From Pisaster brevispinus (taxonomy: Eukaryota > Echinodermata > Asteroidea > Forcipulatida > Asteriidae), in assembly GCA_023634235.1 (NCBI GenBank), contig JAMKCF010000007.1, forward strand, positions 21,210,592-21,274,591: 64,000 nucleotides of DNA, written 5' to 3'. The notes under the pieces are model-generated. The model was given only the letters and a program-made list of their open reading frames with translations. It did not search any database and was not told the origin of the DNA. Shown piece by piece: positions 45,035 to 56,768 of this stretch. The number at the start of each line of letters is the position of its first letter. The first letter of the stretch is position 1. The position numbers and the translations under genes were made by a program.

Positions 45035-47995
45035 TTAAAATTTTGGGCCAAAACTGAAACGGTCTGAAAACGCTCAAAAGTACAAGTTTAACCCCTTGCA
45101 GTTTTTTAAAAGAATAATCTGGGCCCGAAAAGGCCTATTTTTAAAATTTGACTCAAAAATAAAATGGTCTGAAATCACTCAAAAGTACAAGTTTAACCCC
45201 TTGCAGTTTTTTTAACCCCAAATCCTGGCCCAAAAAGGCCCATTTTTAAAATGTGGCCCAAAAATAAAATGGTCCGAAATCGCTCAAAAGTACAAGTTTA
45301 ACCCCTTGCAGTTTTTTTAACCCAAAATCCTGGCCCAAAAAGGCCCATTTTTAAAATTTGGCCCAAAAATAAAATGGTATGAAATTGCTCAAAAGTACAA
45401 GTTTACCCCCTTGCAGTTTTTTTAAGCTAAAATCCTGGCCCAAAAAGGCCCATTTTTAAAATTTGGCCCAAAAATAAAATGGTCCGAAATCGCTCAAAAA
45501 TACAAGTTTAACAACCCCTTGCAGTTTTTTAAATCGAAAATCCTGGCCCAAAAAGGCCCATTTTTAAAATTTGGCCCAAAAATAAAATGGTCTGAAATTG
45601 CTCAAAAGTACAAGTTTACCCCCTTGCAGTTTTTTAAGCCAAAATCCTGGCCCAAAAAGGCCCATTTTTAAAATTTGGCCCAAAAATAAAATGGTCCGAA
45701 ATCGCTCAAAAATACAAGTTTAACCCCTTGCAGTTTTTTTAAGCCAAAATCCTGGCCCAAAAAGGCCCATTTTTAAAATTTGGCCCAAAAATAAAATGGT
45801 CCGAAATCGCTCAAAAGTACAAGTTTAACCCCTTGCAGTTTTTTTAAGCCAAAATCCTGGCCCAAAAAGGCCCATTTTTAAAATTTGGCCCAAAAATAAA
45901 ATGGTCCGAAATCGCTCAAAAATACAAGTTTACCCCCTTGCAGTTTTTTTAACCCAAAATCCTGGTCCAAAAAGGCCCATTTTTAAAATGTGGCCGAAAA
46001 AATAAAATGGTCCGAAATCGCTCAAAAGTACAAGTTTAACCCCTTGCAGTTTTTTTAATCAAAAATCCTGGCCCAAAAAGGCCCATTTTTTAAATGTGGC
46101 CCAAAAATAAAATGGTCCGAAATCGCTCAAAAATACAAGTTTAACCCCTTGCAGTTTTTTTAATCAAAAATCCTGGCCAAAAAAGACCCATTTTTAAAAT
46201 TTGACTCAAAAATAAAATGGTCCGAAATCGCTCAAAAGTACAAGTTTAACCCCTTGCAGTTTTTTTAACCCCAAATCCTGGCCCAAAAAGGCCCATTTTT
46301 AAAATGTGGCCCAAAAATAAAATGGTCCGAAATCGCTCAAAAGTACAAGTTTAACCCCTTGCAGTTTTTTTAACCCAAAATCCTGGCCCAAAAAGGCCCA
46401 TTTTTAAAATTTGGCCCAAAAATAAAATGGTATGAAATTGCTCAAAAGTACAAGTTTACCCCCTTGCAGTTTTTTTAAGCTAAAATCCTGGCCCAAAAAG
46501 GCCCATTTTTAAAATTTGGCCCAAAAATAAAATGGTCCGAAATCGCTCAAAAATACAAGTTTAACCCCTTGCAGTTTTTTAAATCGAAAATCCTGGCCCA
46601 AAAAGGCCCATTTTTAAAATTTGGCCCAAAAATAAAATGGTCTGAAATTGCTCAAAAGTACAAGTTTACCCCCTTGCAGTTTTTTAAGCCAAAATCCTGG
46701 CCCAAAAAGGCCCATTTTAAAAATTTGGCCCAAAAATAAAATGGTCCGAAATCGCTCAAAAATACAAGTTTAACCCCTTGCAGTTTTTTTAAGCCAAAAT
46801 CCTGGCCCAAAAAGGCCCATTTTTAAAATTTGGCCCAAAAATAAAATGGTCCGAAATCGCTCAAAAGTACAAGTTTAACCCCTTGCAGTTTTTTTAAGCC
46901 AAAATCCTGGCCCAAAAAGGCCCATTTTTAAAATTTGGCCCAAAAATAAAATGGTCCGAAATCGCTCAAAAATACAAGTTTACCCCCTTGCAGTTTTTTT
47001 AACCCAAAATCCTGGTCCAAAAAGGCCCATTTTTAAAATGTGGCCCAAAAATAAAATGGTCCGAAATCGCTCAAAAGTACAAGTTTAACCCCTTGCAGTT
47101 TTTTTAATCAAAAATCCTGGCCCAAAAAGGCCCATTTTTTAAATGTGGCCCAAAAATAAAATGGTCCGAAATCGCTCAAAAATACAAGTTTAACCCCTTG
47201 CAGTTTTTTTAATCAAAAATCCTGGCCAAAAAAGACCCATTTTTAAAATTTGGGCCAAAAATAAAATGGTCCGAAATCGCTCAAAAGTACAAGTTTAACC
47301 CCTTGCAGATTTTGTATTAAAAAATCCTGGCCCAAAAAGGCCCATTTTAAAAATTTCGGCCAAAAAAGAAACAATCTGAAATCGCTCAAAAGTACAAGTT
47401 TAACCCCTTGCAGTTTTTTTAAGCCAAAATCCTGGCCAAAAGAGACCCATTTTTTAAACTTTGGGCCAAAAATAAAATGGTTCAGAATCGCTCAAAAGTA
47501 CAAGTTTAACCCCTTGCAGTTTTTTTAAGCCAAAATCCTGGCCCAAAAAGGCCCATTTTTAAAATGTGGCCCAAAAATAAAATGGTTCGAAATCGCTCAA
47601 AAGTACAAGTTTAACCCCTTGCAGTTTTTTTAATCGAAAAACCTGGCCCAAAAAGGCCCATTCATAAAATTTGGGCCAAAAATGAAACAGTCTGAAATCG
47701 CTCAAAAGTACAAGTTTAACCCCTTGCAGTTTTTTTAACCCAAAATCCTGGCCAAAAAAGACCCATTTTTTAAATTTTGCCCAAAAATAAAATGTCCGAA
47801 ATTGCTCAAAAGTACAAGTTTAACCCCTAGCAGTTTTTTAAACCAAAAATCCTGGCTCGAAAAGGCCCATTTTTAAAATTTGGCCCAAAAATAAAATGGT
47901 TCGGAAACACTCAAAAGTACAAGTTTAACCCCTTGCAGTTTTTTTAACCCAAAATCCTGGCCCAAAAAGCCCATTTTTAAAATTTGTGCCAAAAA
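45035..47995 (+). repeat. Second array of the 105-bp satellite, about 28 copies, between CFAP47 and SUPT3H
   Basis: Same monomer and orientation as 36430-43210. The edges are diverged and the interior homogeneous. A higher-order period of about 1050 bp is visible: the variant 'AACCCCAAATCCTGG' followed by 'AAAATGTGGCCC' at about 45214 recurs at about 46267. Confidence 0.97.
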
Positions 47996-49108
47996 TCTAT
48001 TATGTCAAAACAATACCTACGGCTATGACAATGTCATTTGGAAGTTTTAGATAATTGGGGGGAAAAGAATCTGACAAAAAAATGCAACAAATTTTAATAA
48101 ATAAATGCTACACCAGTATGAGTATGTCTGAGTGTATTTTTCCCGCGTGAAGCATAGTTAACTTCAGCATCACACCACAGGCACAGTGCCTTACCCGGCT
48201 TGCTCAACTTCCGGATGAATTCTGACAGAAACTATCCTCTGGATTTCAATTCTACCCAATCCCACCGCCAGGGATTTTTAATTCCTTTGTCATCCTCCAG
48301 GAATCCCGACTAACAATGTCTTTACGACTAGACATAGTGCAGAAGTTGACTCACACAAGTTCCATGAAGCAGGAAAGCAGGCACGCACACCAACGTGTAA
48401 ATAGGCACGCTAGGCCAAGTTCGCATAAAAATACCAAATGATGATACTGCCTGGTACCCAGCACATATTTGTGAGCATGGACACCAGTTAATATTGGCGG
48501 CTAGTCCACAAATGGTCATAACGCTGGCCATTGCACATTTGGCCATTGCACACTGTTTATTGAAAGTGCGATGCTCTGTGTGGGGCAAGATCCGTGCTCA
48601 GTTTGACAGCATCAAGCTAATGACGGCCGGCCGTGCACATACGCAAGGCAAATTACAAAATTAAAGAAAGACGTGACACATAGCAAAATAGTAACCAAAG
48701 ACTATTTTATTTCATTTCAAAATCTTCAAAACTCATATTATTTTATTGTCAATTTAAATGTTGGAAAGTGAAAGGTTCAAAAGTCAACTTGCCAAAGTCG
48801 GAGATTTTAAAAAGTCTGAACTGAAAAAAAAGAGACGGTTTTTCAAAGACGGAAAGTCGGAATTCCGCCAAAAGGCGGAAGAATCTCATCCATGTATATT
48901 AGTTCCATTCTTTGCAATTTGTGACTAACTCAAACATATTCAATGGAGGTTACATTTATACTCCGAACAAACATGGCTGGCATACATGTAGGTTTCGATG
49001 TAATTGTCAAATAGGTTTTGTTTGAGACATTTTGAACCTGTTTCGATAGCTGTGAATAGTTTGCTGATGACATCCATATGGAGCGTGCTTAAAAATAAAA
49101 TATAAAGA
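47996..49108. other. Intergenic sequence including the probable SUPT3H 3' UTR
   Basis: No coding region recognised. On the minus strand AATAAA occurs at 48706-48711 and 48742-48747, suitable poly(A) signals about 360-400 bases after the SUPT3H stop. Confidence 0.5.
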
Positions 49109-49231
49109 TTAACTTACACAAAATGTTGCCATTGGTGCAGAGTTTTCTTGAAATCTCCTGTAGGCTTCTCTGATGTGCGTAGGTCTGATTGCACGGTACT
49201 GAACTAATGCTAATAATGAAGACCCACTGGG
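49109..49231 (-). CDS. SUPT3H: SUPT3H terminal exon
   Basis: Acceptor CTTTTACAG; phase 0, 41 codons including TAA at 49109-49111. Encodes '[20 protein letters not shown]', matching the conserved SPT3 C-terminal segment. The last coding bases also form a GTAAGT donor-like string. Confidence 0.87.
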   Translation of the reverse strand, partial: PSGSSLLALVQYRAIRPTHIREAYRRFQENSAPMATFCVS

Positions 49232-52200
49232 CTGTAAAAGCAAGAGCAAAGTTAAGTTTCCCTTTTATTTACAATTTTGTTTTGCATTTAGAGTACATGT
49301 ATGTCATGAAGCAAAGCACTTTCTTAGAGGAAAATGCTTGGAGTAGGGGATAGTCAGTTATGGTGTTCCAAGGTTGGAGGAGTTGAGATCACCAAAAATA
49401 AAATAACACTGAAAAGTAGGGATTTCCCAATTCAATGTCAAACTCAAATAAAACATTTTTGGCTAAACAACAAATACAAGTCTAATACTAAAATAATAAA
49501 AAACAAATTTAAACACTTGGTCAAAACAGTCTTTCAAAATTAGTCAAAAGAAATTGTCTTCATTGTAATTTGGCACAGCATTCAGACAACAATAATTATG
49601 GGGCCAAGTTGTCCTGATTAAATGTGGTTTACCTTTTTTTTCCTCTTTGATTTTGACTTGGAAACATTGTGCCCTCCAGCTTTTGAATCCCCCTGTGCAT
49701 GGAATGAACTGTCCGAGGAGCTGCTGTTTAGGGAGGCATTCAGCGCAGCACCCCCAGCACTGGAGGACAAAAAGGGCGATACCATCTTGCTGTTTGGGGA
49801 TGTAGGTGATGAAGTTGGTGATTGCAACGGTGTAGAAGCTGGAGAAGGCTTGGTGGATTTGTTGAGGAAGAGACCCGGAGAGGGGAGGTTATTAGAGCAA
49901 AGAGAAGCAGAGGTTTTAGTGAGGGGGTCCCATGGGGATGCCTGCATGTCTCTACGGGATAGAAACGCAAGCTCCATTATCTGTCAAAGAAGAAATTAAA
50001 TATAAACAATTACAAGTTATCAAAAAAAAATTGTCTTTTAGTACATATGTAGAGTTATAAAAGCTACAATAATTTATAACAAAGTTTTGAGTTATTTCCG
50101 CGTGTCTGTTGAAGATTCTAGAACATCTTCTCAAATGAAACTTTCCAGAAAGTGCAGAAACACCCCAAGCATTTATGTTAAAACTGAGAAAAAACAATGT
50201 GGATCTCGCTTCAGATGGAAATATTAAACTAAAAAAATGAACATCACTAGTCTCACTTGGGATTTAAGTATTAATACTGTGGTGTCAATGCGGTTAAATG
50301 ATAAAAGAAAATTTTAACTGCAACAAAACTGCACCTTTCTGAATCATTCTAGGCTTTTGAAAAAAAATCTACAACAACGTGCAGGAGGTGCAGAGCATCT
50401 TTTTAAAACTGTGATTATGAACAGAGCAGATGGATGTTAACAGTTTACTGCAAGAAAATGAACACACAAAGCTGTTTAGATCAATCAAATACCAACCTGA
50501 GCTACTGCTTCATATGCTAGATACTGCAGAATCTCCAGAGCAAATGGGTTGGGTTTTGGCTCCAGAGTTGAATAATCCAGCCATTCCTTGAACTTAGAAC
50601 CCTTCTTAGCTGCTTGGAACAAACAATATCATTAAAAGAAAACATTTAACAGGAATATTGCATAGAAAAAGATATACGACACGTGACACCATGTCTTCAA
50701 CAAGTTTTGGTTACCTTCCATGGCTTGTGTTTAAGCAAATGGACGTGGCTATAGCCAAATTCACTAATTAGGAGTAACAACATTTTTAAGCAAACATTTG
50801 TGGGGTACTGTGGGAGAATTTAACCAAAATCTGTACTAGGGGAAAGATACATGCAATACTTCACAATCTAGAATTTAAAACCCTTGAAGCTACATGAAAC
50901 AACGGCTCTTGAAATAATTTGTATCAAGTTCTGACCACTTGCTTTCTATTATGCATATTACGACCACATTATCTAGCCATTAATAACTTGTTTTGTCAAT
51001 GGGACTCAGTTTGGAAACCCATACAAAGATGCTTTATCATTGACATTAACAGATTTTAATGGCTCATATTTTTTTACAGTTGTGTTTCTCCATTATGTAA
51101 CGGCTGATCACTGACCCACGTCGGTCGAACAGACAGCATCCCAGAGAGAGATGAAAGGCCTCATGACAATGATCCGTCTCTACAAAATCTTGGCTGGTAT
51201 GTGAAAGGAACATGTCTTCGATAAAGACATTAGGCACAAATCCATCCATTGTTTGTAGTGCCTATTGAACAGAGCCACCGAACAATGACCACAGGGACTC
51301 TGTGAAAAAGTTGCCTTTGTACGCACAATCCCCAACAGTGTCTCACCGCACATGACCTATTGACATGACCACCGCCAACCAAACAGAAACTCAAATGCCA
51401 GTTTATAAGAAGACCGATGAGTGTTGCATAATAGTTTTGTGCATTATTGCGATCTCTGAAGCAAACCAGTTAAATGGTTAACATTAAAAAATTAATTGCT
51501 AAACAGACATCCAGGTGTTTATCAATTAAACCTTTTGACTGTGTAAACATCACATTAGCAACATTTGATGAATATTCATCTTATCTTCAGGAATATTAGC
51601 GATAAGATTTACGGGTAAGCAAGCTATAACTCACCAAAGCTGACTTGCCGTGCCTCTGTGTACTCTTTGTATATGGTGCTGTCCATGTACTTGGTCTTCA
51701 GCTCTGCCCTTTCCAATTTCTCCATCCTGACTGGATCAATCTCATCGCTGTCAATCAATGAAACCAACTCTCCTGTCTGGTCAAGTGTGCTCAGGAAATC
51801 GTAGGAGATTTTGCGTCGTCTGCAGAATGCTCTCTGATCTGAGAATGATGGATGAAGCCAAAGCAAAATGAAGTACCAAATTTACTTGAGATTATTAATT
51901 ATATCTCGATGAATTTGGATTGACAGAAATTTTAAGCATGAGCAAAGAACAGACAGTATCTGATCCAGGGAAGGAAACCAGTGGCACTTTTCAAGCAGCT
52001 CCTTTGCAGGAAAACATGTTTCACAGTTAATGGTTGAGTCATTAAATTTTATATCAAACATGTATTTCCTGGGAACAGATACAATGTCATCATTCAAAAT
52101 ACACACCCATTAATCTGACAGGCATTTGATTTACAGCATAATTGAATTTAATTGAGATTCATTGCTTTGCATTAGGATAATAAAGTGACTGGTTTCCCAA

Positions 52201-55200
52201 CCCTTCCACAGCAAAAGGGGAAGAACCTGCCAATTGCTTACTGAAATTCAGCAATCAAGTGAAATTCCAAATGGGACTCTGTATGCAACAACTAACACTG
52301 ATCTTACCTATCTCTCCTGGTTCATCATCATCTCCCATTGTACCCATCATCTTGGCTAACTTCTGCCTTTGATCCTTGTTGTTAAGGAACAGGATAAGCC
52401 GACGAAGCTTGTTTCTGTCATTGCGCATCAGGAAGATGAAGTCCTCAATGCTGATAAAACGGGCATTGCGCATGTTGCAAACATCTGCTGCACGCTGCAA
52501 CTGTGGGTTTATGAGAATTGATCATTAAGGATTTAGTTTGCATCTTAATGAAGTGTTCCTATTATTTCACACCAGGAGAGACATTCCCCTACATTAATGA
52601 AGCAGCACTGTACAAATTGTATATATCTACAACATGCAAATATCAAAGGGATTTGAGAAAAATTTGAGAAAGCCTGGGATGTCGGTAGCAATGTCTCTGT
52701 TGTTAAAGTGGCTTTAAAGTGGCAACATACATTTAGATCAGGAAAGGTTTTGTCACGAAAATGAAAGCAGATACAAGATGTTACAAATTATTTCAGATGA
52801 TCTTTGTGTACCTTTGGCTCTTATTTAACACAACGGCTCAATTACAGTTTAAAGTATATATAAGGTACTATAAATGCCAAAGCCCATTAAAAATATACAT
52901 GGGAGGGGGTCTAAGTCTACACAAGAGAAGCTCCAATATGCATGCATTTTAGGCAACATTATATCTTATAATCGCCAACCAAACCCCAAAATATATGAAA
53001 CAGAATGCAAAGAAAGGTTTAGCATCCTACTGATTTGTGCACTTTATTTTGAGTAACTACTCGATAAGAGTGAGTCAGTAAAGACCACATCATTACTCAT
53101 TATTCTTAACTGATTCATTCAAATTATGAGAGCTGATTGTGGTAGGTAAACATAGATGCATCTTTATTTACTAAATGTACTTGTATGGATAACATCATGC
53201 CAACTTTGCCTTTGTGTGCTCACCGATATATACAACACTTACTTTATGCTGTATGCTTGAAAAATACAAATTTAGCATGTTTTTTGTCAAATCATTTTGT
53301 GGTGTCTTATCTGCTACCCCAATCAACCAATTTTTTATTTTTATACCAGTTGTTTGATTTCAGGCCAACAAAGTAAATCTCTATTAATCATCAAGGGACA
53401 GGTTCAGTTTTGAGCGGTGTCAGTTTCTCTTTGAGTTTCCCACAAAGGTCGTCGATAAAATAGCCAGTGACGCAGGAAATGAAATGGACATTTCAAAACA
53501 GAATTTCCACAGAAACCACAAAGGCCTTTTTGAGTCTGTCAGAGTCATAAGACCCAACAAGTTTATGTCTACAGACTCCAGCAGGTAAGTACATCAATAA
53601 ATGGATATCGACAATAAATATCTTACAACTTTCAACTATTTTAGAAAGGTACAGTTATAATAGCTTCATTTTATTCAAATTGTCTAATGGGGAGGGGGGG
53701 GGGGGACCACAAGAAATATCATCACAACAGAAACAGACAGATGGTATCGCAATGAGAAACATGGAAGTGTGATAAAACACTTATACCTGGATATTGACAA
53801 TGTGATCTTTTTTTAGAGGGATGGAACTTGTCATAAAAACACTGAACAAGTAGAACAACAGGAACTTGGAAGACCAAAACAAAAAACTTTAATTTGTGCA
53901 GTAACCACATCCCCAATAAAATTTGTTGCCTAAGTAATTCAAGTATTGTGTCTGCTATTTCTGCATATAAAACACATCGCAAGTTTTTAGGAGCTAAAAG
54001 AGGATGTGGTAGGGTTGGGATTATGGATACACACACACACACACACAAACACAAGAGTGTAAACACCTGCAATTGGGCACCTCCTATTGTCCCTCTTTTG
54101 TTTTAACTTTTTAGCAACAGCTCCCATTGGTTTTGTACACACTTTCCAACTGGGGACTTCTCCCCAACCAAAGGACCCTTTTAAAATCTTTTGTTATAGG
54201 TTCCCAGTTTGAATGTGTATACCTAACCAAACACACGCATTTGTTGACCCAGTCTTAATCAAGGACTTCTCTTTGTAGTTTGTTCTCCCATTGTTTGGAA
54301 CATCCCAATTGATTCCCAATATCACTGGATATTACAAAGTCACAACAGTCTGATCCAAATTATATAGCAATATAAACAGATGTGCTTACTTCTACACTAC
54401 CGATGGGAAAACCCTTTTTGACACGCTAATTAAATTAAGGTGTTTTGCCTTCACATGCTTGCGTATGACATCATGACTGACGTCATCACGATCAGAGATA
54501 ACCCACCATGGGGACAGATGGCAGGAAACAGGCTAACAAGATCCAGCGAACAACCCATTTCCTGTTTGTCTCAATACAGCAAGATCGCTCCACAAACATC
54601 ACATGAAAATTGTCTTATACCACCCGATTAATCAATCAATTACCCACGTGATTGGCTGACAGTTGTACTGACGTCTTTTTGGGGTATATTTGGGACCTCG
54701 ATGGACCCCCTAAGGAGCTGATTGGGATCTGTTGGGGGTAATCATTCCCGTATTTGGGGTGTCAGTTTGTGATGCAGATTAATAAGACCTGTGCAGGTTG
54801 GACTATGTTATTTGTTTCCTGAGCAGACGGTGTTACAGGGATCTATTAACACTGTCCACCTGGGGTTAAGGGTGGGTGGGTTCGGCTCACGTCAACTACT
54901 CCTTGGGTAACTGGGGGGGTCTGGCATATATTAGGGGCCTCATGACAGATCATAATGTGCAGCCAGTGATTGTCAATGACAATGCAGAATCCTGACACTG
55001 TACTGTGTGATGTGTGGTTGATAGGGAAGTTAGATATACACCTGTAATGGGTTGCTTTGATGAAGTGATGATGATGGTTCCAAGATCAGGTAGATAGAGA
55101 AAGGTGAGGATGACGGCTTACAGATCTTAGTGAAGATAGGGAGGTGTTTAGTCTGGGATGCAAGGGCACCACTGCCTATTTTAAAAAGGTGTAGTATTAT

Positions 55201-56768
55201 ATATAAGTTTTTATGCCGTGAGCCCTCTTTTAGCATTTTCCCCCAAATGTTTTGATCCCACCATTGATGGGAAACAATGTGTTCCACCAGTAGTTCTAGT
55301 TTGCTGTCATTATTCTGACTTAATCTTATTTGTGCAAACACATGAAACGGGGAAAGCATTACAAAGACGACCAAGTAATTTTGACATCAAGTGGATAAAA
55401 GAAATGGGTACTAGTACCAGGTGCATGAATGGTAAACATGGACATGAGAAACAGAGGTTAGTTAGATATCTCAGAGGCTACACTTACTAAGGTAAGTGTA
55501 CTTTACTATGCAAAAAAAAGAAGAAAAAAAAAAGTAAACTATAAAACAGTAGCTTGATTAGGAGGAATGCTAATCTAGATTGGGCAGTAAGGCTTAAGTG
55601 TGCCTCGATACTTGACCCCCTCAAAAGTAAATGAATCCACTCAACTAAAAAAAAAACCCAAAAACCTGTTTTACTCAAAAATTAATGACAAATTTGTTCC
55701 TCTTGATGTCTGCAGATTTTTATCATTGTTTGATTCCTTAGTCATCTGCACAAACATAGACTGCTCCCCATTTTAAAAAACACCTCCACAACCAGAACTG
55801 CCCAGGGCCAGACAGTAAAGGATGACGAGCTTGATGGATCAGATCTAAGTTCTAAACTTAGGGGCATGACGATGGAAACTCAGCATGCAAGAACCTTGCC
55901 AAAACCCAATATTAGAGAAAACAGCTGAAATGAATAAGCATCACTCCACCATGGACTACATCAAACATCAGTCGTAAAAAGAGTTTTCACAAAGATGAAA
56001 CTATTTTTAAAAGGCAGTTGGCTGACAAAGCTTTAAAATAAACCCACCAAAAAGAAACCTGTATTTATGGAAACTATTCCATGTTGTACAGCAATTATTA
56101 TTAAACAGTATGATTGAAAGTGTACCTGGATGCACAAGGACTCTCAATGTTTTTAAACTCCTGCTAATCAGTAATTATCCAAGTTGTTGAAGTTCCTGAT
56201 TCTTCCTTGCAATTTGTTTTACCTCTATATATGTTACCTTGTATATGTACCTCTAAATTGAGCAAACTCCTCTGACATAAAACAGATCTCCTGGATGATT
56301 GACACCCTTCACAAATTTATATCAGTTGTATGTTTCTAAGCAAAAAATATTGCAGTTTGTTATATTGTTCTCTTCCTGTAGTTTCTGCAATTTCCACAAG
56401 TGCACGGTTTTGATTAAAAGAAATTACATTGGAGCATGGGGCCATCATTAGAGTGCCAAGAAAGACTGGCTTTTTGCCAGAATTTGTCCCTAAGTGTATA
56501 CAAATTATCATGAACTTTGATATCAGGGTATGCAATATGTCTAACCTGGGGGCGTTGTTTACTGTTAAATATTGTGTTTAGGCAAATTTACATTTTCATC
56601 AGCATATCAAATTATTTGCAGTTTATTTACACCAATTTAAGTATTTCTGAGTGTTACATGTCTGAACCCTAAAGCATTCTTACCAAGCTTGTCATTTGGT
56701 GATGTACAATGTCTTCCACAATCTCAGCTGACTCTAGTAAAGGACGACGACAATCTCCAAGAGCATAC
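49109..56768 (-). CDS. SUPT3H: SUPT3H (SPT3 homologue, SAGA subunit), 5'-partial, six exons
   Basis: Seen: six exons (56768-56684, 52500-52308, 51838-51635, 50609-50497, 49980-49633, 49231-49109) splice GT-AG in one frame to 354 residues and a TAA. Landmarks in order: '[20 protein letters not shown]' (first histone fold), '[20 protein letters not shown]' (its later helices), '[15 protein letters not shown]', '[18 protein letters not shown]', '[20 protein letters not shown]' (second histone-fold region) and '[15 protein letters not shown]'. Known: SPT3 is a histone-fold subunit of SAGA-type coactivators that helps deliver TBP; human SUPT3H is about 317 residues. Odd: a Ser-rich insert of about 90 residues in the fifth exon. 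The residues before 'YALGD' lie beyond the window or in an unrecognised exon. Confidence 0.93.
49633..49980 (-). CDS. SUPT3H: SUPT3H exon with Ser-rich insert and basic tail
   Basis: Acceptor TTTGACAG, donor GTAAAC; phase 0 at both ends. Begins '[12 protein letters not shown]' (conserved helix after the second histone fold), then about 90 residues rich in Ser, Pro, Thr and Asn, ending with the basic cluster '[10 protein letters not shown]', a possible nuclear localisation signal (inference). Confidence 0.88.
50497..50609 (-). CDS. SUPT3H: SUPT3H exon, second histone-fold region
   Basis: Encodes '[20 protein letters not shown]' and '[16 protein letters not shown]', nearly identical in pattern to known SPT3 proteins. 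The acceptor is AAGCAG (NAGNAG); the downstream AG keeps the family's spacing. Donor GTTGGT is weak. Confidence 0.93.
51635..51838 (-). CDS. SUPT3H: SUPT3H exon, middle region
   Basis: Acceptor TTCTCAG, donor GTGAGT. Encodes '[20 protein letters not shown]', '[20 protein letters not shown]' and 'ARQVSF', the family's conserved central block. Confidence 0.94.
52308..52500 (-). CDS. SUPT3H: SUPT3H exon, first histone fold (second half)
   Basis: Acceptor CCCACAG, donor GTAAGA. Encodes '[20 protein letters not shown]', '[19 protein letters not shown]' and an acidic 'GDDDEPGEI' stretch. Confidence 0.94.
54028..54330 (-). repeat. Inverted fragment of the 6912-8338 element family
   Basis: The minus strand reads like about 7260-7440: 'ACAAAAGAGGGACAATAGGAGG', split here by divergence, together with 'CCAATGGGAGCTGTTGC' and a GT run. 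The two genes' introns therefore share this dispersed repeat. Confidence 0.75.
54440..55030. promoter_or_regulatory. Candidate intronic regulatory element
   Basis: Less AT-rich than its surroundings and dense in recognisable sites: a perfect CRE palindrome TGACGTCA (54478-54485), TGACATCA beside it, AGATAA (GATA-like), and TGTGGTT (RUNX-like) near 55012. Function is inference only. Confidence 0.3.
56684..56768 (-). CDS. SUPT3H: SUPT3H exon, first histone fold (first half)
   Basis: Acceptor CATCCAG, donor GTAAGA. 85 nt. Encodes '[20 protein letters not shown]' and 'VHHQMTSL'; the first base completes a codon begun in the previous exon, which I could not find in the window. Confidence 0.93.

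Larger units (their letters stand above)
52501..56683. other. SUPT3H intron, 4.2 kb
   Basis: No other gene recognised. It holds a repeat fragment (54028-54330), a G run (about 53691-53704), a CA run (about 54030-54049) and a GC-richer, motif-dense stretch at about 54440-55030. Confidence 0.7.
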
